Positions 11,227 to 22,439 are shown, numbered from the stretch's first letter. The stretch: 64,000 bases of DNA from Dendrolimus kikuchii (GCA_019925095.2 CM034406.1:9551388-9615387); one strand, 5' to 3'. Notes: generated by a model from the letters alone, not told the origin. A program made the numbers and translations.

Positions 11227-11809
11227 CTGTTATCATAATATGTTCAAATTTGAATTTCTTGTTTTATTACTCGATGAATTAATTCACTTGAATTAATTCG
11301 GTTACAAAAATAAACTCTTAATGACATGAATAAAGTGCTCGAAGAGTAAAACAAAAGTAATAACGACGAAGAAAATCTAATTGGCGCTAAACTAACAAGG
11401 AATGAATTTTCTGTTTTCTGTCACTTGTTATTATTGCATGCCTTTTTAAACAACTGACTGTGTTCGAGTTGGAATCGCACTGTAGGGTTTCTCTACAAAT
11501 AGATTACGAATAATTATGAAGTCTCACACTATCTAACTTTATAAATTAATAATTTCTTTTGCAGAAAATTGTAATTGTTAATTATTATCCAATTACATCA
11601 CTCGTAAACTCTCTTTCTCTCTGTGTCTGAATGGCAGCAGCTCGTAGAACCTTCACCGCTAGATTTTTATTTAGGTTTTTAGGTATGTTTTGTCTAAATT
11701 TCATTTATTCCATGTTAACCTATTATTTTTTAAGAACAATTACTCTGAAATACAAAAAGAGTGACAGACGGATGAATATAAAGATTTTCATAGTTACGTT
11801 TTCCGTATT

Positions 11810-11960
11810 ATATACTATATTACTATATAATATTATACAGAGGTAAAGTTTGTGAGTTTGTGACGTTGTAGGGGATAATCTCTGGATCTACTAAACCGAT
11901 TTTAAAAATTCTTTTACTTTTGGAAAGCTACGTTAATATAAAGCTAAAAAATCTTAAAAG
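11810..11960 (+). mobile_element. Helitron-like 5' fragment
   Basis: Contains AGAGGTAAAGTTTGTGAGTTTGTGACGTTGTAGGGGATAATC and CTAAACCGATTTTAAAAATTC (shown only in part here as the family signature), as in the Helitron starts at 14443 and 21563. No 3' hairpin follows, so it is a fragment. Confidence 0.5.
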
Positions 11961-13440
11961 ATGCAATTGTAATTAATGTCTATAGGTAAGTATGTATTTT
12001 ATGATATTCCTGCAATTCTACATATTATAATACTCAGTAAAGGAAATAGCAGCATTAAAAAGGAAACATGTGGGATTTGCAACTGTGATACGTTGAAGTT
12101 TTATCGATCAATATAAAACTTCAGCTAGAGTGTTGTTTCTCTCTTATTTATTTGCATACGGTGAAATAGGTGACCGTAAATTTTCAAACGCTATGCCAGG
12201 CACGTAACCGGGTGATTCGTTTGGAAAATCGGTAGACTTAGCGTTAGGTAAAAAAAGAAATGTGGTTTCTTTTTGATAAATCACTGACTGAATTCTATAC
12301 TGTCCCGAGACGAAATATTTTAACAGTTGAGAAATCGCTATTTAAGAAATAATTAACACAAGATTTTTATTAACATGGAAGACAACGAAAAATTACAATA
12401 AAAAAAAACACTAAAGCCAAGTGAGCGTGCAGATACATTACCTACTATTGTGTAAGGACAACAACTTTATGGTAAAATGTAGTGTATACATAGTTACCAT
12501 ACCATACCATAGGGAAGTTATGGATTTTATCAGAGCATTGATTGTTGAATTCCTTGTTCCGATACCTAAAGGTAAAAAGAACCCTTTTGGAATAATTCTG
12601 GTGTCTGTCTGTCACAGCAGATTATCTCAGAAAATATACAAGTATCATGCATTTATAAATATAAAGTGCCATACGGTTTTTTATAATATTGACATGGCCC
12701 CTCGATATGACCTTATGAGAAAAAATATTTTTAAAAGTTGATAATGCTGATAATAGCCTGATGAACCGTATTGAATGCATTTGGTTGAAAATCACATAAT
12801 AAACGACACGACGGTATTGAATGACATTGAATGATTCAAGACTCTGTTTATATAGTTCACTTTAGTTGATTCATCGAAATTGAACGACAGAAACTCACCG
12901 TCTACTATAGACTTGAGGTATATAGAATTATTAGAATCCGGTATTAGTGCGGTATTAATATATAATATTTGTCTTACCGGCATTATTAGAACAGTCCCAG
13001 TTTGTCGTCATTATTCAGGTTTATTCCCAGAGCTCGTTATCAAGGTACAAGCTATATATTATATACAAACGTTATATTGAGAAAGGGTTATAAGGGTTTA
13101 TAAGTAATTCTTGCCTTTTAGGATTATTATTCTGAGAGGCAAGATTTTAGATGTAATACTAATTTTGCAAATGTAAAGGTAGACCATGTACTCTATGATG
13201 TAGACAAAAAAAGAGACAGATGGAATGTTTGAAGGATGACAATGACATAGTGATTTGTAGTGTGGCAGATGAAGTTTCTGCCAATAGAGGAATATGAAAG
13301 GAAAAGACATTATTGTGCCAACCCTGAATAATTGAAAGTGAAAGAAAAGAGAGATTCATTGGGATTAACTGAACGTATAAATTCCTGAAATTAATAACAG
13401 TCTATGAATTTGTATTATCGTATCTCAGTTGTATTATAAA
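11961..13440. other. AT-rich intron, nothing recognised
   Basis: Short open frames on both strands have no recognisable domain. No element ends identified. Confidence 0.5.
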
Positions 13441-14355
13441 TCCCTATTATTATTATAAATGCGAAAGTAACTCTGTCTGTCTGTTCCGTTTTCACGGAAA
13501 AACTACTGGACCGATTTAGCTGAAACTCAGTATATATATATACATATATTCGATGCCGAGGATGAACATAGGATACTTTTTATCCTGAAAAATGGGATAG
13601 TTTCCGGGTTATGCTTTTACGGAAAAACTACTGGACCGATTTGGCTGAAAATCGGTATATATGTAATTTCATACCGAGAGTGTGGACAAGGGATATTTTT
13701 CATCCCGGATAATGGGATAGATTTATATAAAGGTTATCCCAAAAGTGGGATAGGTTTTGGTTGGTTTTGTGATTTGCCATTTTCGTCATTTTGGTTAATT
13801 TGTCCGTTTTGTTCTTTTTGCCCTTTTTGTCTATTTTGATCTTTTTCTCCTTTGATCCTTTTGCTCTTTTTGTCCTTTTTGTCCTTTTAGCTCTCTTTGT
13901 CCTTTTGATTTTTTGTCTTTTTTGCTATTTTTATCCTTTTTGTCACTTTTGTAGTTTTCATTGACGGGGATAGATAAATAAAACTAGGACGGTTGAAATA
14001 GAGGATGAAAGTTTGGATGAGCCAATCATTTCTCAAGTTCATAGATATAAAAATTCAGCATCTATAAAATGCGATAGTAACTCGTTATGTCTTTCTGTTA
14101 AGTTTTTGGAAAACACTGGGAATACTGGATCGTTTTTATTGTAATTTTGTTTAAATGTAGTTTTAATGCCGAAAATGGAGATATATACTCATGCCAAGAG
14201 ATCGGATAGTTTGCGATAAAAAATTAAGTGAATTTTTCGGGTGCAAATGGCACTAACATAAAAATGTTGTACAATGTAATCTGTATTAACACCTGCTCTT
14301 TAAACTAGAAGCATGAACTAGAAGTTATCGCGGCGCGGTCGCGGGGTAAATTCTA

Positions 14356-14356
<1 letters not shown>
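13441..14356 (+). mobile_element. Non-autonomous Helitron, copy 2
   Basis: Starts TCCCTATTATTATTATAAATG after A and ends ...TTCTAG before T. It is closely related to copy 1 at 4699-5875 across both ends and the interior. Its 3' palindrome is degraded (gttatcgcggcgcggtcgcggggtaaattctag). The T-rich minisatellite is only about 160 bp here. No coding capacity. A (TA)n run begins directly at the 3' junction. Confidence 0.8.

Positions 14357-14392
<36 letters not shown>
14357..14392 (+). repeat. (TA)n microsatellite at Helitron 3' junction
   Basis: About 18 TA units directly after the CTAG end. Confidence 0.95.
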
Positions 14393-14395
<3 letters not shown>

Positions 14396-14557
14396 CCATA
14401 TATGTATATGGCAGCCTATAGAGTTCCACATAGTTCTCTATATCTATACTAATACGAGTATTGTAAAGAGGTAAAGTTTGTGAGTTTGCGACGTTGTAGG
14501 GGGTAATCTCCGAAACTGCTGAACCGATTTAAAAAATTCTTTCACTGTTCGCAAGCT

Positions 14558-16026
14558 TTTTTTTTTTTTTGGTTTTGAGGCGAGGGAAAATGCTTAACCG
14601 ATTTACGCACAAACTGGGTCGTTGCTAGGGGAACGACACGCGTCGGTCGGGGGCGATAACACTGCAGCAATAGTATGCTCTTGGCAGCGCTCCGTCCGCG
14701 ATCGACGTCACAGAATAGTGTGGAAGACTCCGAGCGTTGCTGCACGGGCGAGCAACCCCAATACCCACTAAAAAACCCCTCCTCCCTGACGACCCTGCGC
14801 TTTGAATGTGTTGGAAAGGCTGAGATTTAGAACATAGTTACGCCCAGCCGATCCAGCGCAATAAAGTGCCTGGAGTGTGCCCTGGGAGAACACACCCCAC
14901 TTCGTTGTGCGGGGGTAGAAGGTCCTTTGCTCTTCCTAGCAAGCTAAAGGCCCCCCGCGGTAAACGGAACCTAACTCAGGGAGGGAAGTAATGCGCGTAC
15001 CTGCCTCTCCGGGTGCCAGCTGAAGGCCGGCAACCTCGAGAAGACGCATTGGCACGCGCTGCAGGACTTCTCTCCCTGTCTCGTTCTGCGGCCTCCTTGA
15101 GTGACATTACTGTCTCGCAAAAAGTAACCGCAGCCCCCCAATTGTCGCTGCTCTGCAGCATGGCCTTGACCAAGTCGCAGAGCGAGTCGACTGGACCTAC
15201 GTGCGTCTCAAGTTCGAAACGCTGCGGCGCCCATGCGGCGCACTCGACAAGCGTGTGTAACGCCGTGTCAGGCGCGCCGCACTGGCGGCAGTCCGGGGAA
15301 GGCAAGCAGCCCACAATGCGACACAGATACTTATCGAAACATCCGTGTCCGGTAAGTATCTGTGTCGTCCTGAAGGTCAGGGTGCCGCTGGTGCGGTTGA
15401 CCCATTCCGTCAGCTGTGGCCTGATTGCATCCACCGTGTAGCCGCCATAGGCCGCAGGGTTGTCGAGCTCTTGAGACCAGACGGCGATCATGGAGGCGGT
15501 TTCCCGCTTCCTGATCGCCTCGATTTCGACCTGACAGAAGGTCAGGCCTCTAGCTAGGGCATCCTGCCGGGTGCGGCGCACCACTGTCAGGACGTCCGCC
15601 TGGAGATGCCAGGGCGGATCGCCTGCCAGGAGGGTGGCCGCCGTCCGCGACACTGTGCGATACCCCCGTATGGTCCTCACGGCCAGAACCTGCTGCGCCC
15701 GTTGCAGCAGGGTTCTGTTGTGGCGGTGAAGTGCAATGGACCAGACGGGTGCACCGTACAGTGCCATACTCCTCAGGATGCCAGAGTAAAGTTTCCGCGT
15801 CGCACCTCCCGGGCCCCCTACGTTGGGAAGCAGCCTCGAGAGTGCGCCCGCGGATTTGACGAGTTTGGGAACTAGCTGCTCAAAGTGCGCTTTGAACAGC
15901 CATTTCCCATCGAGAACTAGCCCCAGATATTTCATCTGGGGCCCTACTCTAATGGCCACCCCTTGGACCGAAACGGTCAAGTCCGCGGGGGGATTGCGAA
16001 ATTTCCTATGGAACATGATGGCCTCT
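14558..16026 (-). mobile_element. R1-clade LINE, 5'-truncated, 14-bp TSD
   Basis: Minus-strand insertion bounded by ACTGTTCGCAAGCT at 14544-14557 and 16027-16040. A T13 run at 14558-14570 is the poly-A tail, followed by about 400 bp of GC-rich 3' UTR and the ORF2 C-terminus. The uninterrupted relative at 39.5-40.2 kb shows the empty site. Much more GC-rich than its host Helitron. Confidence 0.9.
14976..16026 (-). pseudogene. R1-clade ORF2, C-terminal part (RT thumb and CCHC knuckle)
   Basis: About 349 codons without stop, truncated at the N-terminus by the insertion event. Opening residues EAIMFHRKF and MKYLGLVLDGKW fall at the end of the RT domain (the YLG motif after the catalytic core). 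The C-terminal part has CRQCGAPDTALHTLVEC, a C-x2-C-x7-H-x4-C zinc knuckle at the place typical of R1/TRAS-type LINEs. The RT catalytic motifs and endonuclease are absent, so it cannot retrotranspose. The lack of stops suggests a recent insertion. The TTG-initiated extension into the TSD is not part of the element. Confidence 0.85.
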
Positions 16027-16794
16027 ACTGTTCGCAAGCTACACTATCCCCGGTTCACATAGGCTATATTATATTTTCAAATGAATTAGGGATCCATACA
16101 AAAACTCCAATAGTGTAACCCAAGGTGTAAAAAAAAAAAAAAATTACCGGAAATCGCGTGGGCTGCGAAAACTATTGATGATAGAATAAATAATGTACTA
16201 CGACTTTGCAGAACACATCATTATTTACAAAGAGTATCGCGACAGCATATGTCTGACTACAGGGCTGGGCAAAATACATGGTTTCCTTTAATTGAAATAC
16301 AAATTACAAAATACTGTCTCGCATGTATTTAAAATACGAAATACAAAATACTTTTAAGTCGGGTATTTGAAATATAAAATACAAAATACAGTGTTTCAAG
16401 TATATGTATTTAAAATACAAATACAAAATACAAATTACAAAATACAGTCAGGTGTTAATTTATGTAAATAAAATACTCACAAAAAATCAAATAATAATTA
16501 TTATTAGGTCCTTGCCTATGTAACTGCCGTTTTTTGTCTGAAATAAGTTAACCTAATTTTAATATATTTTTTTTATTCTCGTCTCCACGGCCTTGAAGAT
16601 AGGGATATTTCCATCTTGTTCTTCTTGTTCTCCGTCGTCACACTCTTGGCAGAGTGGTCGTGGTCCTCATGGTACAGGGGTACCACCCCTGTACCTACCT
16701 GTGCCACCAGACAAGCTTCACAATTAGTCACCATTTCCATCTTGTAGGTACGCTTAGATTTTGGTGGTTCCACCCGGATCTATGCGTGCTTATA

Positions 16795-19386
16795 TCGGTC
16801 CCATGGCAGGAAACGCACAAGGACTGAAACAGCTCGCTTTTTTGAACTCGTTCATGAGGTGACCGACAAAGTTTTTGGGTAGTATCCTTTTGCGTAGGTA
16901 GTCATACTCGAGAATTTTAATGCTCATTACGCTGAGTGGTTGGGTTCCCCGAGAATTGATCTGTCTGTGACTACTGCCCACGAATTTGCTCTCGCCAATG
17001 GATTCACTCAGGTCATTACGGAGTTTACCCGAATACCGGATAGAGTGGATCATGAGTCTTCTTTGCTGGATCTTCTGCTAACCGTACACCCGGAGAACTA
17101 CCAGATCTCCATCAGTGCTCCACTGGGAACCTCTGATCATTGTCTGGTATCTTTGGTGGTGCCCCTTCCTATTCCCGATCGGACTCGTCCCGCTGGACGA
17201 CGGAAGGTGTGGTGATACAGGTCAGCAGATTGGGATGGACTCCGTGAATTCTATGCATCCTACCCATGGAGGCAGTTATGTTTCTCGTCAGAAGCTTCTG
17301 ATCCGGGCACAGACTGGATCGCCGATGTAGTACTGCAGCGAATAACATGTTTAATTCCAAACTCAACTGTACCTATCGGTGGTACGAGTAAACCACAATG
17401 GTTCAATAAGCACAGCAGTGAAGCTGTAAAGCTAAAGAAACAGGCTTATCCAGCCTGGACTGCAGCGCGGGCTCGTCAGGCTCCAAGTTCCTCTGACCTG
17501 AAAAAGTGATACAATGCCGCCCCCAGGTCCCTCAAAAAACAGCTCGCGAGAGCAAAATTCGATCACATCGGCAGAATTGGTGAGCGCCTCTCTAGCTACT
17601 CTTCTGGAACTAGAGCTTTTTAGGCCCTCACCAAAGCTGTCCAAGGAAACTTTTGTCGGGCTTCTCTTCCACCTCTGCGCACAGTGGACGACCGTCTGGT
17701 ACACGCCGCCAAAGATAAAGTCAATCTTCTGGATGAAATCTTTGCGGCCAATTCAACTCTTGAGACGTGGGAGAAACTCCACCTACAATCCCTGAGTGTG
17801 AGTCTAGAATGTCGGAGGTGCGCTTTCCTCAAAAAGCAGTTCGATGTGCTCTCCTCTCCCTCGACGTCAAAAAGCCTTCTGGTTCTGATGGCAATCCTGC
17901 CATTGTGCTGCAGACGTGCAGCTGTCCCCAGCCAGTCCTTGCCCGACTTTTCATACTCTCTTACTACAAGGGTTGTGTCCTCGCTTCGTGTAAGATTGCC
18001 CAGGTACACCTTGCCCCCAAAAAAGGGGACGTAACAGACACGTCGAATAGGCCTATAACAATAACCCTTTTGCTCTCAATGGTGATGGAGCGTATTATCA
18101 ACACGCAACTCTTGTGTTACCTCGAAGATTCCCAGCTGCTAAACGATCGGCAATACGGCTTCCGCCATGGTCACTCAGTTCGGGATCTCTTGGTTTACCT
18201 AACCCACCGTTGGGTTGAAGCCATTGAGAGCAAAGGGGAAGCACTGGCAGTTAGTCTAGAATTCTAGATTTTGCTAAGGCCTTTGACCGGGTCTGGCACA
18301 GGGCTCTTCTATCGGAGCGGCCATCGTTTGGGATACGCGAAAGGCCTTGCACCTGGATATCCAGCTTTTTTGATGAGCGCAGCATTCAAGTCGTTGTCGA
18401 CGGTTGTTGCTCAAGTTTCAAGCCCATCAACGCTGGTGTGCCCCAGGGTTGTGTGCTATCGCCAACGTTGTTCTTCTTACATATCAATGATATGTTGTCT
18501 ATTCGCAACATTCATTCCAATGCGGATGACAGCACAGGCGATGCGCAGTATTCTGGTCGTGCAAACTTCCCTCGATCATTTATGGAGAAAAGTTGAGTTA
18601 GATTTGTATCTGAAGTAGAGTATTCCTTAGACTGAGTCTCTGAATGGGGGAGACATAACCTTGTCCATTTCAACCCCAAGAAGACATAGGTCTACGTATT
18701 CTCTGCTAAAAAAACTCCATTCGAGCAATCACTTCAGTTCCAAGGAACTCCCCTTACCACCACCAAGAGTATTGCGATCCTCAGTGTTGACATCGCGAAC
18801 CATGTTCAGGGGCCATCTTGAAGGCAAGGCAAAACTCGCCTCTAAGAAGCTGGGAATGTTAAACGGGTCCAAGCAGTATTTCACACCGCGGCAACGCTTT
18901 GTGCTTTATAAAACCCAGGTGAGCCCGCATATGGAGTACTGCTCACACTTTTGGGCTGGAGCACCTGGCTACCAACTCGATCGCCTAGACTGTATTCAAC
19001 GTCGAGCCATTCACGTTGATGATTCCACACTCACAGATGGTCTAGATAGGTTTGTCCTTATGAGAGACTTCACTTCTCTCTACGTATTCTACTGACTGTA
19101 TAACGGGGAGTATTCGGAAGAACTGTATAGAATGGTGTATTCGTCCTCTTTCTAACATCGAACCGCTCGCCAATGTGTTGGGATTTCACCCCCACTTTCT
19201 TAAGCCGCTTCGCGCATGTACGCAACGGTTCTGTAGAACCTTTTTCAAAAAGGGTGTCATAAAATTTCTTCGAGGCTGGCAGCGGGTTGATGAAATTTCT
19301 GGTGTTGCAAATATCCATAAGCGACAGTAACTGCTTTCCATCAGGTGGGCCGTCAGCCTGTCTGCTGTACTCCAGCTATAAAAAAA
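16795..19386 (+). mobile_element. CR1/Jockey-type LINE nested in the hAT element; tail shared with local SINEs
   Basis: Contains the end of the endonuclease domain, a full-length but stop-ridden RT region, and a 3' tail AATATCCATAAGCGACAGTA...GTGGGCCGTCAGCCTGTCTG ending in A8 near 19386. The tail matches the 3' ends of the S1 and S2 SINEs. The 5' boundary is uncertain because 16795-16920 does not read as coding in the right frame. Confidence 0.75.
16925..19320 (+). pseudogene. LINE ORF2 pseudogene (endonuclease end, RT, C-terminus)
   Basis: Frame pieces in order: FNAHYAEWLGSPRID and TSDHCLVSLVV (end of the APE-type endonuclease, SDH motif) at 16930-17215; LKKQLARAKFDHIGRIGERL near 17520; NRPITITLLLSMVMERIIN and NDRQYGFRHGHS near 18040-18180; NAGVPQG as part of the RT region near 18430; HLEGKAKLASKKLGMLN near 18810; and VSPHMEYCSHFW near 18920. 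Several frameshifts and stops separate them. It is the same family as the minus-strand piece at 20171-21558. The clade call (CR1 or Jockey) is uncertain. Confidence 0.8.
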
Positions 19387-20170
19387 AGGTCGAAATTTCC
19401 AGAATGGAAGCGGGCAAACCAATAACAAGTGGTGCGTTCATTGTAGTGTTCGCTCATAAAGGTCGCTGATGTTGCTTGTCGCTTTTGCCGCGTTGCTGCC
19501 ACGACGGTACTCTTATTCCATATGTACTCGAATTTTTAACTATCCATGATGACGAAAAAGATTCAAATGCGAAGAAAACATAACACTTATCAATAAATAA
19601 ATGACTAATTTTTAAAAAAGAATTTCGTGTTTTCAAAGTAAAATTAATTTGAAATTATATATCTTAGCCAAACAAAAATATTTATTTTAAATGGCCAGTA
19701 CTGCAGCATGTACCTAATATTTAGCGGTCACCATTTTGCTTATGAAAGCTATCGAGCGCTATTTTCTGAAGAACACACCCATTACTAAGGTAGCTAAATG
19801 TATTTTGTGAAATGTATTTTGCAACCATAAGTATTTGAAATACTAATTACAAAATACCTCAGCGTTAGGTATTTGTATTTGTATTTCAATTACGTATTTC
19901 AATTACAAGTATTTCAAATACTGCCCAACCCTGTCTGACTATTATAGTTATGCCACAAAAAGTGTTCTTTTATTTTAAAAAAATTATTAAAACGCCGCCG
20001 CTAGAAAAGACTCTTTATTTGTATCTTAGTATTCATCCTTATCAAAATAAATTACTTCACATTTAAGACTGCTTCAATACCTTTCTACAACTTTTTGAAT
20101 TATTTAATTCGGACATTCCATTCGAAAGATATCATCACGAGTTTAAAAATGTAAGTATTAGAATTATTTC

Positions 20171-21558
20171 GTGATCGTCGACGATACGAATAGCGCGACG
20201 CTGGATGGAGTCGAGGGGGTCAGTCTGGTAAGCGGGTGGTCATGCCCATAGATGTGAGCAGTACTCCACATGCGGTCTGATTTGCGCTTTTACAGCGCAA
20301 GTCGTTGCCGCGGAGTGAAGTACTGCTTGGACCGGTTTAGCACACCAAGCTTTTTGGAGGCAAATTTAGCCTTGCCTTCCAGATGATCCCGAAACTGCAC
20401 ATCGTTCGTTATGTCGACGCCAAGGATCCCGATACTATTGGAGATAGTAAGATGTGTTCCTTGGAACTATGGCGCAGGGACAAATGGGGTCTTTTTGGCA
20501 GAGAATGCGCAGACCTATGTCTTCGTGGGGTTAAACTGGACAAGATTTTGTCGTCCCTATTCAGAAACTCGCTCTAGGGAGTTCTCTACTTCAGACACAA
20601 GTCTAACCCGACTCTTTTCTACTACCGACCGAGGAGCATTGGCGCGACTGTGTATCTGGCGTCACCAGTACTGTCATGCGTATAGCAATGAATGTTCTCT
20701 ATAGACAACAATTCATTGATATGCAGGATGAACAGTGTCGGTGACAACACCGCCTTGTGGCACACCAGCATTGATAGGCTTGGTGGATGAGCAGCAGCCG
20801 TCAACAGCGACTTTGATGCTGCGACCACCAAGAAAGCTGGATAGCCATAGCGCAAAGCCCCTCGGGTATCCCGTATGATGGCAGCTTCTTGAGAAGTGCC
20901 CTATGTCAAACCCGATCAAAGGCCTTAGCGATGTCAAGGCTAACTGCTAAGGTTTCTCTCTTGCTGTCAATGGCTTCTGCCCAACGGTGTGTTAGGTATA
21001 TATACCAAGAGATCCCCGGGAAAACGACCATGGCGGAAGCCATATTGGCGATCGTTGAGTAGCTGAGAATCTTCAAGGTAACCCAAAAGCTGCACGTTGA
21101 TGATTGGCTCCATCACCTTTGAGAGCAAGGAAGTTATCGCTATAGGCCAGTAGTTGGATATCGCCCAGGAATTCGGCTTTATTTTTTGCGGTGTGAGCCA
21201 GTTGGTCGTCTGCTGTGTGCATCGATGGAAAGGACGGCCTACAGAAATTACCCTCGACAGCTTTGGCGAGCGACCAAAATGCTCGCGTTCCAGAAGGAAA
21301 GCCAGCAAGCCGTTCGCCTATTCTGCCAATGTGTTCAAACTTTACTCTCGCGAGCCGCTTTTTGAGGGACCAGGTGGCGGCATTGTATGTCTTTTTTAGA
21401 TCGGGAGTTTGCGGATCCTGACATTGTCTAGCTGCCTTCCATATCTGATAAGCTGCCTGCTTTCGGCTTACAGCCTTAGCGCACAGCTTATCGAACCATG
21501 GTTGGTTTGAGCCACCGATTGGGATTACAGATTTAAGAATGGTAATTAAATTCAACAA
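20171..21558 (-). pseudogene. LINE ORF2 fragment lacking both 5' and 3' ends
   Basis: On the minus strand from 21558: IPIGGSNQPWFDKLCAKAV, LKKRLARVKFEHIGRIGERL, SNYWPIAITSLLSKVMEPII, NDRQYGFRHGRFPGDLLVY, INAGVPQGG, MEYCSHLWAWPPAYQTDPLD and QRRAIRIVDDHE near 20170. Frames shift repeatedly. It belongs to the family at 16795-19386 but ends abruptly inside the coding region at 20170, with no 3' UTR, SINE-like tail or poly(A). That is unlike ordinary 5' truncation by target-primed reverse transcription. Confidence 0.75.
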
Positions 21559-21562
21559 AAAA

Positions 21563-22435
21563 TAAAGAGGTATAGTTTGTGAGTTTGTGCGTTTGTGACG
21601 TTGTAGGGGGTAATCTCTGGATCTACAAAAACGATTTTGAAAGTTCTTTCACCAGTAGAAAGCTACATTATTCCTGAGTGACATTGGGTATATTTGATTG
21701 TGATAAATAATAAATATTTATTTCACGTCATGCAACACTTAATGACATAATCCGTCGGGCTCTTGTCACCGCCGGGGTACCTGCCGTCCTAGAACCGAAC
21801 GGCCTGTGCCGCGACGATGGCAGGAGACCCGATGGTATGTCATTGGTGCCCTGGGAGATGGGTCGCCCCTTAGTATGGGACACGTCTTTCGTCGATACAT
21901 TGGCAGCGTCCCATCTTCCAGCTACTAGCATATCTGCCGGTACAGCTGCTGCACAACAGGAGGCCCTAAAACGCCGCAAATACTCAGCCATCGGATATGG
22001 CTACATATTTGCGGCTTTTGGGGTCGAGACCCTGGGACCATGGGGACCTGAGACGCACAAGCTTTATCGAAACATAGTCAAACGTCTGGTGGATGTCTCA
22101 CGTGACCAAACGACTGGTTTATACCTCGGACAACGCATCTGCATTGCCATTGAGAGAGGCAATGTGGCCAGTCTTTTGGGCACGTTTCCGACTGACAGCG
22201 GTCTAGAACTAGATTTTATACTTTAATTTTAGTTTGTATATATAGTTTATTTTTAGTTTAATTTATTGTATAGTTTAATTTATTTATAATTTAGTTCATT
22301 TTTAATTACCAAACATAGTTTAAGACATATTTGTAATGTGAAAAGAACAGTAAATAATGATATCTCTACTTTGGTCAATATAAGTATTTATTAATTTTTT
22401 TCTGATGCCCAGCGAAGTGGGCACGGGTCAGCTAG
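21563..22435 (+). mobile_element. Helitron 3' end with coding fragment
   Basis: The 3' terminus is textbook: stem TGCCCA (22406-22411) and TGGGCA (22418-22423) with loop gcgaag, then 8 nt and CTAG (22432-22435) before T. The left side begins AAAGAGGTATAGTTTGTGAG, a few bases inside the usual TC start seen at 14443, so the exact 5' end is lost at the LINE junction. It carries the coding fragment at 21726-22226. Confidence 0.72.
21726..22226 (+). pseudogene. Retroelement-derived PD-(D/E)XK-like nuclease fragment inside Helitron
   Basis: One continuous frame: RHATLNDIIRRALVTAGVPA, VLEPNGLCRDDGRRPDGM, PLVWDTSFVDT, ALKRRKYSAI and FGVETLGPWGPE, with stop at 22226. The order hydrophobic helix, E, R-x-P-D, V-W-D, K-Y resembles the restriction-like endonuclease pattern at the C-end of some LINE proteins, and this protein block is widespread in invertebrate mobile elements. 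Function is inferred from that pattern. It lies between a Helitron start-like sequence and a Helitron 3' hairpin, suggesting capture. The upstream part of the protein is missing. Confidence 0.5.
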
Positions 22436-22439
22436 TAAT

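Larger units (their letters stand above)
16260..19933 (+). mobile_element. hAT-superfamily non-autonomous transposon with 8-bp TSD, carrying a nested LINE
   Basis: Terminal inverted repeats CAGGGCTGGGCA (16260) and CAGGGTTGGGCA (reading inward from 19933), flanked by the 8-bp TSD TCTGACTA at 16252-16259 and 19934-19941. Eight-bp TSDs and CAGGG-type ends indicate hAT. Both subterminal regions (16270-16450, 19800-19930) are dense in AATACAAAATAC-type motifs in opposing orientation. No transposase frame remains. The CR1/Jockey-like LINE at about 16795-19386 accounts for most of the length. Confidence 0.88.
14443..20170 (+). mobile_element. Helitron (3'-truncated), split by two later insertions
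   Basis: Starts TCTATACTAATACGAGTATTG after an A. Its parts lie at 14443-14557, 16041-16259 and 19942-20170, separated by an R1-clade LINE and a hAT element. Joined in order they match, in reverse orientation, the uninterrupted copy at 39495-40198 (for example the ACACTATCCCCGG...GGCTATATTATATTT and GAATTATTTAATTCGGACATT segments). The last about 170 bp, including the 3' hairpin, are missing after tattagaa at about 20170. Non-autonomous. Confidence 0.7.

Noticed and set aside
15013..16062. Plus-strand open frames of 60-140 codons
   Set aside because: Shadows of the GC-rich R1-clade ORF2 coded on the minus strand.
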